A DNA stretch of 64,000 nucleotides from Sphingomonas sp. IW22. Lineage in GTDB: Bacteria; Pseudomonadota; Alphaproteobacteria; Sphingomonadales; Sphingomonadaceae. The stretch covers positions 620,001 to 684,000 of the forward strand of contig NZ_JBGGWB010000001.1 in assembly GCF_041321155.1 (NCBI RefSeq), written 5' to 3'. Below the pieces are notes generated by a model. It ran no database searches. It had not been told where the DNA came from and saw only the letters and a list, made by a program, of their open reading frames with translations. The position numbers were made by a program, and so were the translations under genes. Positions 46,245 through 55,628 of this stretch are shown here, piece by piece (within the stretch, counting starts at the first letter, position 1; each line of letters opens with the position of its first letter).

Positions 46245-46784
46245 TCAACCGCCGCGCACTGGCCATTCGCTGGCGATCAGGCCGTAAAGCGCCGTATCGC
46301 GCACGCCGATATGCGTTTCCCATTCCGCGCGCAGCACGCCTTCGAGCCGAAAGCCGATCCGTTCGACCAATCGGCGCGACGCGAGATGATCGGGGTCGAT
46401 ATCGGCAAAGACGCGCCGCTGTCCCTCCGCAAACAACTGGCCAACGATCGCGCTCACCGCCTCATGCGCCAACCCCGCGCCCCAATGGGGACGGGCCAGC
46501 AGATATGCGATTTCGCTGACATTGCCCTGCCGCTTCTCCCCCGCCGCGACAAAGCCAATGGCGTCCACCCCGTTCGCGGGCACAATGGCCCATGCGCGAC
46601 AGGCCGGATCGCTGGCCGACAGCGCCCGGCGCGTTTCCACCAGATCGCGATGCGGCGGGCCGGACCACCAGCGCATGGCATCGACATCGGCAAAGGCCGG
46701 ATGCAGCGCAACGGCATCGTCGACCACACGCGGGCGCAGCACCAGCCGTGCGGTTCGCACAACCGGCGTCGGGCGCGGCGTCAC
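46245..46784 (-). CDS. GNAT family acetyltransferase (RimJ/RimL type)
   Basis: The protein has 179 residues from a GTG start at 46784 (MTPRPTPVVRTARLVLRP), overlapping the stop of the LysR gene as GTGA. RTARLVLRP at the N-terminus and the acetyl-CoA-binding region GNVSEIAYLLARPHWGAGLAHEA with ASRRLVERIGFRLEG are the RimJ/L-like hallmarks. It may acetylate protein N-termini or a small molecule. It is the last gene of a four-gene coupled chain. Confidence 0.88.
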   Translation of the reverse strand: MTPRPTPVVRTARLVLRPRVVDDAVALHPAFADVDAMRWWSGPPHRDLVETRRALSASDPACRAWAIVPANGVDAIGFVAAGEKRQGNVSEIAYLLARPHWGAGLAHEAVSAIVGQLFAEGQRRVFADIDPDHLASRRLVERIGFRLEGVLRAEWETHIGVRDTALYGLIASEWPVRGG

Positions 46785-47572
46785 GCCGCCAGCGCGTCGA
46801 CCAGCGCGCGAACCTTTTTCTGGCGCCATTGGGGCAGCGGCGCGACCATCCAGTATCCGCGTGGATAGGGCTTTGGATCGCCCAGCACCGCGACCCGGCC
46901 AGCGGCGATGTCGGCCCGCGCCAGCAATTCGGGGACGGTCGCATGGCCAAGCCCCGCCGCCGCCGCCTCAATCGCCAGCCCGGCATCGCCGACCATCATC
47001 CGCGACACCGATTCCTCGTTCAGGCATCCGGGCCACGAAATGCGCGTGTCGGACCCGCCACCGGGCCGCGCGATGGTGACCATGCCATCCGATTCGATCG
47101 CCTCGCCCTCATGCTCGCCCGGCCCTTCACCCCAGCGGATAGCGAGGTCGAGATTGGCCTGGGCAAAATCGACGCTGTCATCCGCCGCCACCACGACAAA
47201 GCGCAGTTCCGGCTCGCTCGCGCCGATTTCGGCAAGGCGTGGCATCAGCCATTTGTGGGTCAGGTCGCGCGGCGCCGCGATGGTCAGCGATTTGGACGAT
47301 TGCCCCGCCTGCATTGCCCGCACCGCTTCCTCGAACTGAAGAAAGCCGTCGCGCAGCGCCTCCAGCCCGCGCTCACCCTCCGGCGTCAGCTCCAGCCCGC
47401 GCGTCGTGCGCCGGAACAGGACGACGCCCAGCGTATCCTCCAGTGCGCGGATCTGTTGCCCCACGGCCGCGGGCGTCACCGCCAGTTCGTCGGCGGCGCG
47501 CGTGAACGACAGGTGCCGCGCCGCCGCATCCAGCACGCGCAGACCGTTCAGTGGCAAGTGCGTCCGCTTCAT
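46781..47572 (-). CDS. LysR-family transcriptional regulator (GcvA-like)
   Basis: The protein has 263 residues. The N-terminal helix-turn-helix HLSFTRAADELAVTPAAVGQQIRALED matches the GcvA/AmpR-like subgroup; a substrate-binding domain follows from residue 90. It is shorter than the usual 300 residues. It overlaps apaG upstream (ATGA) and the GNAT gene downstream (GTGA). LysR proteins are normally divergent from targets; this one sits inside a chain with metZ and may respond to a metabolite of that pathway (inference). Confidence 0.9.
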   Translation of the reverse strand: MKRTHLPLNGLRVLDAAARHLSFTRAADELAVTPAAVGQQIRALEDTLGVVLFRRTTRGLELTPEGERGLEALRDGFLQFEEAVRAMQAGQSSKSLTIAAPRDLTHKWLMPRLAEIGASEPELRFVVVAADDSVDFAQANLDLAIRWGEGPGEHEGEAIESDGMVTIARPGGGSDTRISWPGCLNEESVSRMMVGDAGLAIEAAAAGLGHATVPELLARADIAAGRVAVLGDPKPYPRGYWMVAPLPQWRQKKVRALVDALAA

Positions 47573-47967
47573 TCGGCCACCGCCGGGGCGACCAGCCCGA
47601 ATTTCGGGATCGTCACGTCGAACGTCGATCCATCTTCGCCCAGCATCTGATAACTGCCCTGCATCGACCCCGTCGGCGTCGACAGGTGACAGCCGGAAAC
47701 ATAATCGAAGCTGCCACCCGGCGCGATGATCGGCTGTTCCCCGACCACGCCCTCCCCCTCGACCGAGTGGCGGGCGCCGCGACCGTCGGTGATGATCCAG
47801 TGGCGGCTCAGCAACTGGACGCCCATGTCCCCGTCATTTTCGATGCGGATGTGATAGGACCAGAACCAGCGGCCGCGCGCCGGTTCGGACTGTTCGGGAA
47901 GATAGCTGACCGCGGTGCGCACGACGACGCCGTGCGTCCGTGCCTCCTCGGTGAACAGCGCCTTCAC
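47569..47967 (-). CDS. apaG: ApaG domain protein
   Basis: The protein has 132 residues. It is a single ApaG/CorD fibronectin-like domain: RGRWFWSYHIRIENDGDMGVQLLSRHWIITD (read in two parts) with GVVGEQPIIAPGGSFDYVSG and TPTGSMQGSYQM. The family is linked to Co2+/Mg2+ homeostasis and is of uncertain activity. It overlaps metZ (ATGA, 47964-47967) and lysR (ATGA, 47569-47572); metZ-apaG linkage is common in alphaproteobacteria. Confidence 0.95.
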   Translation of the reverse strand: MKALFTEEARTHGVVVRTAVSYLPEQSEPARGRWFWSYHIRIENDGDMGVQLLSRHWIITDGRGARHSVEGEGVVGEQPIIAPGGSFDYVSGCHLSTPTGSMQGSYQMLGEDGSTFDVTIPKFGLVAPAVAE

Positions 47968-49172
47968 AAGCCGATCTTCCGTAATGCCTGATCCAGATCG
48001 TCGATCAGGTCGGCGGGATCTTCCAGTCCGACGTTCAGGCGCAACAGCCCCTCGGTCACGCCCATTTCGATCCGCTTTTCCTCGGCCACGCCGTAATGGG
48101 TGGTCGACGCCGGATGCGTCATCAACGAACGCGAATCGCCGATGTTGTTGGAAATGTCGATCAGGCCCAGCGAATCGAGCAGCGCGTGCGCCTGTGCCCG
48201 ACCGCCATCGACCTCGAACGAAAAGATCGGCCCGGTCATCACCATCTGCGATGCGGCCAGCGCATGCTGTGGGTGGCTGGGCAGGCCGGGGTGGTTGATG
48301 CGCGGCACCCGCGCTTCAAGGAAACGGCCCACTTCCAGCGCATTCTCAGACTGACGGCGGATGCGCAGGTCCAGCGTCTCCAGCCCCTTCAGCACCACCC
48401 ACGCGTTGAACGCACTCAGCGTCGGCCCGGTGTTGCGGGTAAAGGGCAGCAGTTCGTTGAGGATGAAATCCTCGGTCCCGCACACCGCCCCGGCCAGCAC
48501 GCGGCCCTGCCCGTCCATCATCTTGGTCGCGGAATAGGCGACGATGTCGGCGCCGTAATCCATCGGCCGCTGAAGCGCGGGCGTGGCAAAGGCATTGTCG
48601 ACCACCGTGCGAACGCCGCACTGCCTGGCCAGCGCGCACACGGCCTTGAGGTCGACGATATCCATCGTCGGATTCGCCGGCGTTTCGAAAAACCACAATT
48701 TGGTGCGGTCGTTTGTGGCATCGGCAAATGCCTGAGCGTCGCGGGCGTCGACGATGGTTGTCTGAATGCCGAATTTGGGCAGCAGCGTGTCGGTCAGCCA
48801 GCGGCACGACCCGAACAGCGCCCGGCCCGCGACGACATGGTCGCCCTGTTCCAGCTGGCACAGCAGCGCCGCGGTCATCGCCGACATGCCGCTGGCCGTC
48901 GCGCGGCACGCCTCTGCCCCTTCCAGCAGGGCGATGCGCTGTTCCAGCATCTCCACCGTCGGATTTTGCAGGCGGGAATAGGTCATGCCCGACTGTTCGC
49001 CCGCAAACCGCGCGGCGGCGTCGCCCGCACAGTCATAGGCATAGCCGGAGGTCAGGAAGATCGCCTCCGACGTCTCCCCGAATTCCGAACGCCTTGTGCC
49101 ACCGCGCACCGCCTGGGTTGCGGGTCGCCAATGCTGGGTGATCGAACGGTCCTGGCCTGTATTGCGCTTCAT
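47964..49172 (-). CDS. metZ: O-succinylhomoserine sulfhydrylase
   Basis: The protein has 402 residues from MKRNTGQDRSITQHW at 49172. It is a PLP enzyme of the Cys/Met metabolism family that forms homocysteine from O-succinylhomoserine and sulfide. Seen are TSGYAYDCAGDAAARFAG, MTYSRLQNPTVEMLEQRIA, TASGMSAMTAAL, and the PLP lysine in AYSATKMMDGQGRVLAGAV. The typical ending LRLNVGLEDPADLIDDLDQAL is present. It heads the chain metZ-apaG-lysR-GNAT. Confidence 0.93.
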   Translation of the reverse strand: MKRNTGQDRSITQHWRPATQAVRGGTRRSEFGETSEAIFLTSGYAYDCAGDAAARFAGEQSGMTYSRLQNPTVEMLEQRIALLEGAEACRATASGMSAMTAALLCQLEQGDHVVAGRALFGSCRWLTDTLLPKFGIQTTIVDARDAQAFADATNDRTKLWFFETPANPTMDIVDLKAVCALARQCGVRTVVDNAFATPALQRPMDYGADIVAYSATKMMDGQGRVLAGAVCGTEDFILNELLPFTRNTGPTLSAFNAWVVLKGLETLDLRIRRQSENALEVGRFLEARVPRINHPGLPSHPQHALAASQMVMTGPIFSFEVDGGRAQAHALLDSLGLIDISNNIGDSRSLMTHPASTTHYGVAEEKRIEMGVTEGLLRLNVGLEDPADLIDDLDQALRKIGL

Positions 49173-49255
49173 GCCTGCTTCATTGGCGCGCACGGGGCAT
49201 TCAGGCAAGGGCGCGCGTTCCCATCGTCGCGACCCTGCGCTAAGGGCCGATGCCG

Positions 49256-50470
49256 ATGCGCCTTGCCGAACGCCCCGCCGTCGTCGCCCTGCTGATCGCG
49301 ATTGCCGCGCAATGCCTGTTCACCGTCTACTTGTCCCGCCCGTCGGGGCTGGTGTTCGACGAAGTGCATTATGTGCCGGCCGCCCGCGCGATGCTGACGC
49401 TGGCGCATCCAGCCAATACAGAGCATCCGCCGCTGGCCAAGCAGTTGATCGCAATCGGCATCGCGCTGTTCGGGGATAATGCCGTCGGCTGGCGCGCATT
49501 GTCGACGCTGGCGGGAACGGCAACCGTCGCGTCGGGCTTTGCCCTGCTGATGCTGTTGTTCGGATCGGTGCGGACGGCGGCGCTGGGCGCGTTGCTGGTC
49601 GCGGTCAACCAGACGGTGTTCGTGCAGGCGCGGATCGCGATGCTCGACGGGTTTCTGGGGGCGTTCGTCACCGGCGGGCTGGCGGCGACCCTATGGGCGG
49701 CACGCGCCCCGGCGGGCAGACGTGGGTTGAGGATCGCGCTGGCGGGCGTGCTGCTGGGGGGGGCGGTGGCGGTGAAATGGGCCGCTGCGCCCTATGTCGC
49801 GCTGGCGTGCACGGCGCTGCTGTTCGCGGATCGCCGCCGCCCAACCGCGGGCGTCGCACTGGCCATTCCGCTCGGCCTGATCGCGGTCGCCGTCTACTTT
49901 GCGACCTTCATCCCCACGTTTTTCTATGCCGCCGATGCCAATTCGCCATCGACGCTGATCGCTTTGCAACAGCGCATGTATGACGCGCAGACTCAAGTCC
50001 TGCGCCCCCATCCCTATCAGTCCGACTGGTGGAGCTGGCCGCTGATGATCCGGCCGATCTGGTATTATTATGAACCCGATCAGGGCGTGCTGCGCGGCGT
50101 TTTGCTGCTGGGCAATCCGGTGGTGATGTGGGGCGGACTTGTCGGGGTGGCCGCTTGCCTGTGGGCCGGGCTGCGCGGCCATCGCGGGTATTTGATGCTG
50201 GCGGGGCTGTGGCTGTTTTCGATCGGCATCTGGGCCGCGATCCCCAAAAGCCTGGGCTTTTATTATTATTACCACCTGTCGGGCGTGTTCGCGGCGCTGG
50301 CCTGTGCCGGGGCTTTACGGCTGTTGCCGCTGCGGTTGCGGTGGGTCGAGGGCGCCTTTGCCGTGCTGGCGGTTGCGATGTTCGCCGGCTTCTATCCGAT
50401 CATCAGCGGCGCGCCGTTAGCGGACCCACAGGATTTCAATCGCTGGATGTGGTTCGACAGCTGGCGCTGA
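49256..50470 (+). CDS. PMT-family (GT39-like) membrane glycosyltransferase
   Basis: The protein has 404 residues from the ATG at 49256 (AAGGG 9 nt upstream), or 406 from 49250. The first periplasmic loop has [14 protein letters not shown] followed by [13 protein letters not shown], the DE and HPP motifs of dolichyl-phosphate-mannose--protein mannosyltransferases. About ten hydrophobic segments follow, with a [16 protein letters not shown] loop conserved in the family. It probably transfers a sugar from a polyprenyl carrier on the periplasmic side; the acceptor is unknown. trmFO begins 19 bp after its stop. Confidence 0.88.
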   Translation: MRLAERPAVVALLIAIAAQCLFTVYLSRPSGLVFDEVHYVPAARAMLTLAHPANTEHPPLAKQLIAIGIALFGDNAVGWRALSTLAGTATVASGFALLMLLFGSVRTAALGALLVAVNQTVFVQARIAMLDGFLGAFVTGGLAATLWAARAPAGRRGLRIALAGVLLGGAVAVKWAAAPYVALACTALLFADRRRPTAGVALAIPLGLIAVAVYFATFIPTFFYAADANSPSTLIALQQRMYDAQTQVLRPHPYQSDWWSWPLMIRPIWYYYEPDQGVLRGVLLLGNPVVMWGGLVGVAACLWAGLRGHRGYLMLAGLWLFSIGIWAAIPKSLGFYYYYHLSGVFAALACAGALRLLPLRLRWVEGAFAVLAVAMFAGFYPIISGAPLADPQDFNRWMWFDSWR

Positions 50471-50489
50471 CATCCCTATCTGCGGCGCC

Positions 50490-51827
50490 ATGACGACGAC
50501 TTACGACATCCATATCATCGGCGGCGGGCTGGCCGGTTCCGAAGCCGCCTGGCAGCTGGCACAGGCGGGCGTCCGCGTGAAACTGTCCGAAATGCGCGGC
50601 AGCGGCGACATGACTCCCGCGCACCAGACCGACGGCCTGGCCGAGCTGGTCTGCTCCAACAGCTTTCGTTCCGACGATGCCGAACGTAACGCCGTCGGCC
50701 TGCTCCATTCGGAAATGCGCGCGCTGAACTCGCTGATCATGGCAATGGCGGACAAGCACCAGCTGCCCGCCGGATCGGCGCTGGCGGTCGACCGTGACGC
50801 CTTTTCCGAAAGCGTGACGCGCGCGCTGGCCGATCATCCCAACATTACCGTCGTTCGCGAACGCGTCGACACGCTGCCCACCGACACGCCCGCCATCGTC
50901 GCGACCGGCCCGCTGACCGCGCCGTCGCTGGCCGACGCCATCGGCGCGACCACGGGCGCCGACGCGCTGGCGTTCTTCGACGCGATCGCGCCCATCGTCC
51001 ACGCCGAATCGATCGACATGGACATCGCGTGGAAACAGTCGCGCTGGGACAAGGCGGGCCCGGCGGGCGACGGCAAGGATTACATCAACTGCCCGCTCGA
51101 CCGCGATCAGTATCACGCGTTCCACGCCGCACTGATGGCGGGCGAAAAGGCCGAGTTCCGCGAGTGGGAGAATGTCCCCTATTTCGACGGCTGCATGCCG
51201 ATCGAGGTGATGGCGGAGCGCGGGGTGGAGACGCTGCGCTTCGGTCCGATGAAGGGTGTGGGGCTGGACGATCCGCGCACCGGCCGCTGGCCCTATGCCT
51301 GTGTCCAGTTGCGACAGGACAATGCCAGCGCGACGCTGTGGAACATGGTCGGTTTTCAGACCAAGCTGAAATATGGCGAGCAGGTCCGCATTTTCCGCAC
51401 CATTCCCGGGCTGGAAAATGCCGAATTCGCGCGGCTGGGCGGGCTGCACCGCAATACCTTCATCCGGTCGCCCGTGCTGCTTGATCCGACGCTGCGGCTG
51501 AAGGCACGGCCGAACCTGCGCTTTGCGGGGCAGATTACGGGGTGCGAGGGCTATGTCGAAAGCTCGGCCATCGGCCTGATCGCCGGGCGTTTCGCCGCTG
51601 CCGAGTTGGCCGGGCGCGAGTTGCCCGCGCCGCCGGTCGAAACCGCGCTGGGCGCGCTGCTGGCGCACATCACCGGCGGGGCAGAGGCGGACAGCTATCA
51701 GCCGATGAACGTCAATTTCGGCCTGTTCCCCCCGATCGAGGGGCGCACGAAAAAGGCCGACCGCAAGCTGATGTACACCGCCCGCGCACGCACCGCATTT
51801 TCGGACTGGCACGCGGCGGCGGGTTGA
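50490..51827 (+). CDS. trmFO: tRNA (uracil-54-C5)-methyltransferase, folate/FAD-dependent
   Basis: The protein has 445 residues. It makes ribothymidine at position 54 of tRNA using methylenetetrahydrofolate and FADH2. The FAD site [16 protein letters not shown], then [31 protein letters not shown] (in two pieces) and the C-terminal [19 protein letters not shown] and [16 protein letters not shown] are diagnostic of TrmFO rather than GidA/MnmG. It is convergent with the EF-hand gene (4 bp apart). Confidence 0.97.
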   Translation: MTTTYDIHIIGGGLAGSEAAWQLAQAGVRVKLSEMRGSGDMTPAHQTDGLAELVCSNSFRSDDAERNAVGLLHSEMRALNSLIMAMADKHQLPAGSALAVDRDAFSESVTRALADHPNITVVRERVDTLPTDTPAIVATGPLTAPSLADAIGATTGADALAFFDAIAPIVHAESIDMDIAWKQSRWDKAGPAGDGKDYINCPLDRDQYHAFHAALMAGEKAEFREWENVPYFDGCMPIEVMAERGVETLRFGPMKGVGLDDPRTGRWPYACVQLRQDNASATLWNMVGFQTKLKYGEQVRIFRTIPGLENAEFARLGGLHRNTFIRSPVLLDPTLRLKARPNLRFAGQITGCEGYVESSAIGLIAGRFAAAELAGRELPAPPVETALGALLAHITGGAEADSYQPMNVNFGLFPPIEGRTKKADRKLMYTARARTAFSDWHAAAG

Positions 51828-51831
51828 CCGC

Positions 51832-52305
51832 TCAGCCCTCGTCCGTCTCGGCGGGCGGGGGCGTGGGTGGGCATTCGCAGCGGCGGCGCGGGGCGCGACG
51901 CTTGACCGCCGTGGTCGCGAATTCGGCGCGCGTCAGAGTTTTGGAGCTGTCCTTGTCCGCGCCTGCGAATTTGGTCGTGGTGCGGATGGCCCATTCCTCG
52001 AAATCCAGCCGCCCGTCGCCGTTGCGGTCCAGCTTGGCGAACGCCTTGCGCCGGCTGGCAAGATATTCTTCGCGTGTGATGCTCTCGTCGCGGTCCTTGT
52101 CATAACGGTTGAAGCGGCGCTCCTCCCGGCTTGTCGGCGTGGCTTCAGGCACGGTGTCGGGCAGGTCGGGCGCCTCGGCCACCGTTTGCGCCGGCATCGG
52201 CGCGGGTGGAACGACCACATCGGCCACCGCACTTGCGCGGAACAGGAACAGTGCGGCGCCCGCCATCAACAGCCCCGCCAGCGCCCCGACCCAATATCGC
52301 CACAT
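51832..52305 (-). CDS. Membrane-anchored EF-hand protein
   Basis: The protein has 157 residues from the ATG at 52305 with GGGGGA 6 nt upstream. It has one N-terminal helix (YWVGALAGLLMAGAALFLF), then a Pro-rich linker, and three EF-hand loops: 69-80 (DKDRDESITREE), 93-104 (DRNGDGRLDFEE) and 117-128 (DKDSSKTLTRAE). The tail is basic, Cys- and Pro-rich. It is probably a periplasmic Ca2+-binding protein of unknown role. Confidence 0.85.
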   Translation of the reverse strand: MWRYWVGALAGLLMAGAALFLFRASAVADVVVPPAPMPAQTVAEAPDLPDTVPEATPTSREERRFNRYDKDRDESITREEYLASRRKAFAKLDRNGDGRLDFEEWAIRTTTKFAGADKDSSKTLTRAEFATTAVKRRAPRRRCECPPTPPPAETDEG

Positions 52306-52336
52306 CGTCAATCCCCCCTTTCGTCCCTGCCCCGCT

Positions 52337-53029
52337 TTATCGTCCCGTCAGGCGATGCCATGCCAGCCTGGCCACACGCCGCGGCGTCGCCGCAGGCAGC
52401 GGCAGGTCGCGCGGTGCGGTCAGATCCATGCTCGCCTGCTGAACCATCGCCCCCAGCACCCGCGCCCGGCGTGGCCACGGCGCCGCGCGTGCGCGCGTCA
52501 GGGACGCTTGCGCTTCACCGGCAGCGGCCGATGCAGCGGCTTCGTCGCTCAAGGATCGGGACAGATCGGCCAGTGCCCAGCCGCGCCCACCCTCGACCGG
52601 CGCCTCAGCCCGCAGCACGCGGGCCGCGAGACCGAACAGGCGCACACCACGCGCGTCGGCAAAGGTCGCACGGACGGCCGCATCGCCCGGCTCACCGTCC
52701 AGCAGCGCCTCCCACCCCTCGACCAACGTCGCCAGTTCCGCACCGCTGACGCCGCGCCCGACCACGTCCGAAGCGAGTGCCACCAGCACCGGCTGGGCCG
52801 GCGGGGCGGCGCTGTCCAGCTTGGTCAGTGCGTCATGCCACCATGTCAGCCGCATCTGGGCGATCATCGGCTCACGCGCGTGGCGCAGGACATCGGCCAG
52901 CGTTGCGTCCAGATCGAACAGAGCGTTCACCCCGCCACGTGCCTCTTTAGGGGCATAGGACAGGATCAGCCGCCGCTCGGCGGCGCGCGCTTCCGCGCCG
53001 GGTGCAGGGGTGGATGCGGCGTTAACCAT
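52337..53029 (-). CDS. Squalene/phytoene synthase family protein
   Basis: The protein has 230 residues. Landmarks of the trans-isoprenyl synthase-like family are LSYAPKEARGGVNALFDLDATLADVLRHA and the MRLTWWHDAL motif near residue 60. The aspartate-rich DxxxD pairs of true squalene/phytoene synthases are not evident, so it may be an NDUFAF6-like member rather than a prenyl synthase. It is a single minus-strand gene, with the tadG-like gene divergent 86 bp away. Confidence 0.72.
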   Translation of the reverse strand: MVNAASTPAPGAEARAAERRLILSYAPKEARGGVNALFDLDATLADVLRHAREPMIAQMRLTWWHDALTKLDSAAPPAQPVLVALASDVVGRGVSGAELATLVEGWEALLDGEPGDAAVRATFADARGVRLFGLAARVLRAEAPVEGGRGWALADLSRSLSDEAAASAAAGEAQASLTRARAAPWPRRARVLGAMVQQASMDLTAPRDLPLPAATPRRVARLAWHRLTGR

Positions 53030-53115
53030 GCTGTTTCAATCCGGCTTATCGCTTGGTGGCGCATAGGGCCAGACCGGACCGAATTGTCAAACCAGAGCAA
53101 GGCGCGGATTAACAT

Positions 53116-55014
53116 ATGTGGAGGTCTATCGGCACGATGCAGGCGGCAGGCTTCCTCAGCCGGCTGGCGCGCGACAGGCGGGGCAATGTGCTGGCCATCA
53201 CCGCGGCCGCCATGATCCCGCTTTGCGGCATGATCGGCGGCGGACTCGACCTGTCACGCATCTACATCGTCAAAACGCGGCTGCAGCATGCATGCGATGC
53301 AGGGGCGCTTGCCGGGCGAAAGTCGATGGGCGGCGGCACCTGGGGCCAGCAGAACAACATGCCGCGCGCCATGGCCGAGCGGTTCTTTGACGCCAACATC
53401 CGTCAGGACGTTTACGGCGCGACCGAAATCAGCCGCAGCTATGCCGAAAGCGCGGGCAAGATCACCGGCACCGCATCGGCCAAGCTGCCGATGACGCTGA
53501 TGCGCGTGCTGGGCAAGGACAGTGAAACGCTGTCGGTAACGTGCGAAACCGAAATGCGCCTGCCCAATACGGACGTGATGTTCGTGCTGGACGTCACCGG
53601 TTCGATGGGAAGCAAGGCTGTTTCGAGTGATACGGAAACCAAGATCGTCGGTCTGCGACGGGCCGTGCTGTGCTTCTATGAAATCGTCGCCCGGCTGGAC
53701 ACCACTGCCGTTTGCGACGGCGGCGCGCCGTCTGGCGGGACCGGCAATCAGGTCCAGATCCGCTTCGGCTTCGTTCCCTATAATACCAATGTGAATGTCG
53801 GCTATCTGCTGCCCACCAATTTCTTTGCCGATCGCTGGAGCTATCAGTCGCGTCGGCCGGAAATGCAGGCGGGTTATCAATGGGTCGTGAAAGACGGCTA
53901 TCCCAAGAGCAGTTACGAAGACGTGCAGCTAAGCGGCGTAGCCAAGGACAGCTGCAATGACCAAAACGCTAGCCGCCTTAACACCCGGAATGAACAGACA
54001 TCGGGTAACACCCGCCGCGTGATCGAAACCATTCACACCGTTACCGGATGGAGTGGTCGGGACAACGGAACTTGCTACGGCAAAAGAGAGACCAAAACGA
54101 CGGAATCTGAATGGCGATATGGCGAAACATTCCGTCAGTGGGTCTACGAGCCGGTCGAACACCCAGTCGGCCGCCTGAAGAATGGCAGTCAGTGGAATCG
54201 GACGCTACAGCTGCCGCTTGGTCGGGAGGGCGCGGATACGACGATCCGCTGGGACGGATGCATCGAAGAACGCAAGACCGTTACAGGCACCAACTTTGAT
54301 CCCATTCCGGCGAACGCCATCGATCTCCAGATCGATCGCATTCCGGATTCGGATGACAGCCGCTGGGCGCCGTTGCTTCAGGATGTGATCTATACGCGGC
54401 GGGTGAACAATTATTATACCCGTGACACCGTCAAGACATCGGACGATCTAGCCCAGCACCAGTCTTATTCGTGCCCGACCGAGGGACGGACGCTTCAGCA
54501 GTGGAACGATCCGAACGCCTTTTCCAGCTACGTGAACAGCCTGCAACCATCAGGCAATACCTATCACGATATCGGCCTGCTGTGGGGGGCGCGCCTGATG
54601 TCGCCGACCGGCATTTTTGCCAGCAGCAATGCATTCACACCGCAGGGCGGCGAGATTCAGCGCCACGTGATCTTCATGACCGACGGCGACACGGTGACCA
54701 GCAACTTCGGCTACTCGGCATACGGCGTGCCTTGGTACGATCGGCGCAACGTGGCCAACCCCGGCGGGACTGGCGGCTCCTTCAACAATGAGGTCAATGC
54801 TCGTTTCAGCGCGATCTGCCGTGAGGTCCGCAAGCTGAAGGATACCACCTTGTGGGTAATCTCCTTTGGCGACGGATCGAACAGCACGACGGAACAGCGC
54901 CTCGAACAATGCGCAACATCCGGCCGGTACTTTACCGCGCGCGATTCAGCCGCATTGCAACGCACCTTCCGCTCGATTGCCGACCAGATTTCCGCACTGA
55001 GGCTGACCAAATGA
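53116..55014 (+). CDS. TadG-related pilus-assembly protein with von Willebrand A domain
   Basis: The protein has 632 residues from the ATG at 53116, or from an ATG at 53137. The N-terminus is TadG/TadE-like: RRGNVLAITAAAMIPLCGMIGGGLDLSR with ACDAGALAGRK. A VWA domain begins near residue 150 with the metal-adhesion motif DVTGSMGSK (159-167) and a later FMTDGDTVT. A Cys/Asp-rich insert lies between. It is probably exported and anchored in the inner membrane with an extracytoplasmic VWA. It overlaps the next gene by ATGA. Confidence 0.85.
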   Translation: MWRSIGTMQAAGFLSRLARDRRGNVLAITAAAMIPLCGMIGGGLDLSRIYIVKTRLQHACDAGALAGRKSMGGGTWGQQNNMPRAMAERFFDANIRQDVYGATEISRSYAESAGKITGTASAKLPMTLMRVLGKDSETLSVTCETEMRLPNTDVMFVLDVTGSMGSKAVSSDTETKIVGLRRAVLCFYEIVARLDTTAVCDGGAPSGGTGNQVQIRFGFVPYNTNVNVGYLLPTNFFADRWSYQSRRPEMQAGYQWVVKDGYPKSSYEDVQLSGVAKDSCNDQNASRLNTRNEQTSGNTRRVIETIHTVTGWSGRDNGTCYGKRETKTTESEWRYGETFRQWVYEPVEHPVGRLKNGSQWNRTLQLPLGREGADTTIRWDGCIEERKTVTGTNFDPIPANAIDLQIDRIPDSDDSRWAPLLQDVIYTRRVNNYYTRDTVKTSDDLAQHQSYSCPTEGRTLQQWNDPNAFSSYVNSLQPSGNTYHDIGLLWGARLMSPTGIFASSNAFTPQGGEIQRHVIFMTDGDTVTSNFGYSAYGVPWYDRRNVANPGGTGGSFNNEVNARFSAICREVRKLKDTTLWVISFGDGSNSTTEQRLEQCATSGRYFTARDSAALQRTFRSIADQISALRLTK

Positions 55015-55628
55015 AGCGGCGCCTGTCGTCGCTGGCTGGCGCGCGCGATGGCGTGACCGTCGTCGAATTCGCGATGATCGCGCCTGTCTTCTTCCTGCTT
55101 CTGATGGGTTTGTTCGAATTCGGCCACACGCTTTACATGGAGTCGGCTCTCGAGGGCGCTCTGCAAAAGGCAGCTCGCGATTCGACGCTGGAGGCAAACA
55201 CCGCGGACGAGCGAATCGCGCTGATCGACCAGAGCGTCCGCGATCAGGTGAAATTGCTGAACAACAAGGCTGACCCCGATATCAAACGACGTTTCTATCG
55301 CACCTTTTCCGATGCCGCAGCCGCCAAGGCAGAGGACTGGGACGACACGAACGACAACAAGACGTGCGATAACGGCGAGTTGTATGAGGACGCCAACCAC
55401 AACAATGTCTGGGATGCCGATGGCGGCAATGAGGGTCAGGGCGGCGCCAAGGATGCGACGGTGGTGACGGTTACCGTCACCTATCCACCAATGTTTCCGC
55501 TCAAGAAGCTTTTGGGCATCGATAACACCGATGACACGCGGATCGTGGCGCGCACCGTTCTGAAAAACCAGCCTTACACCAGCCAGGGCAGCTACGACGC
55601 ACCCGTCCTGCGGAGCTGCCCCGCATGA
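55011..55628 (+). CDS. TadE-like pilus-assembly protein with Asp/Asn calcium-type loops
   Basis: The protein has 205 residues from MKRRLSSLAGARDG at 55011 (ATGA overlap with the TadG-related gene). The N-terminal GVTVVEFAMIAPVFFLLLMG is the TadE prepilin-like anchor. Residues 112-123 (DTNDNKTCDNGE) and 128-139 (DANHNNVWDADG) resemble EF-hand/dockerin-type Ca loops. The end is beta-rich. It likely acts as a minor pseudopilin. Confidence 0.85.
   Translation: MKRRLSSLAGARDGVTVVEFAMIAPVFFLLLMGLFEFGHTLYMESALEGALQKAARDSTLEANTADERIALIDQSVRDQVKLLNNKADPDIKRRFYRTFSDAAAAKAEDWDDTNDNKTCDNGELYEDANHNNVWDADGGNEGQGGAKDATVVTVTVTYPPMFPLKKLLGIDNTDDTRIVARTVLKNQPYTSQGSYDAPVLRSCPA

Noticed and set aside
53020..53115. 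Second CtrA box near the tadG-like gene
   Set aside because: TTAACC and TTAACA half-sites exist, but no second TTAA at 7-nt spacing.
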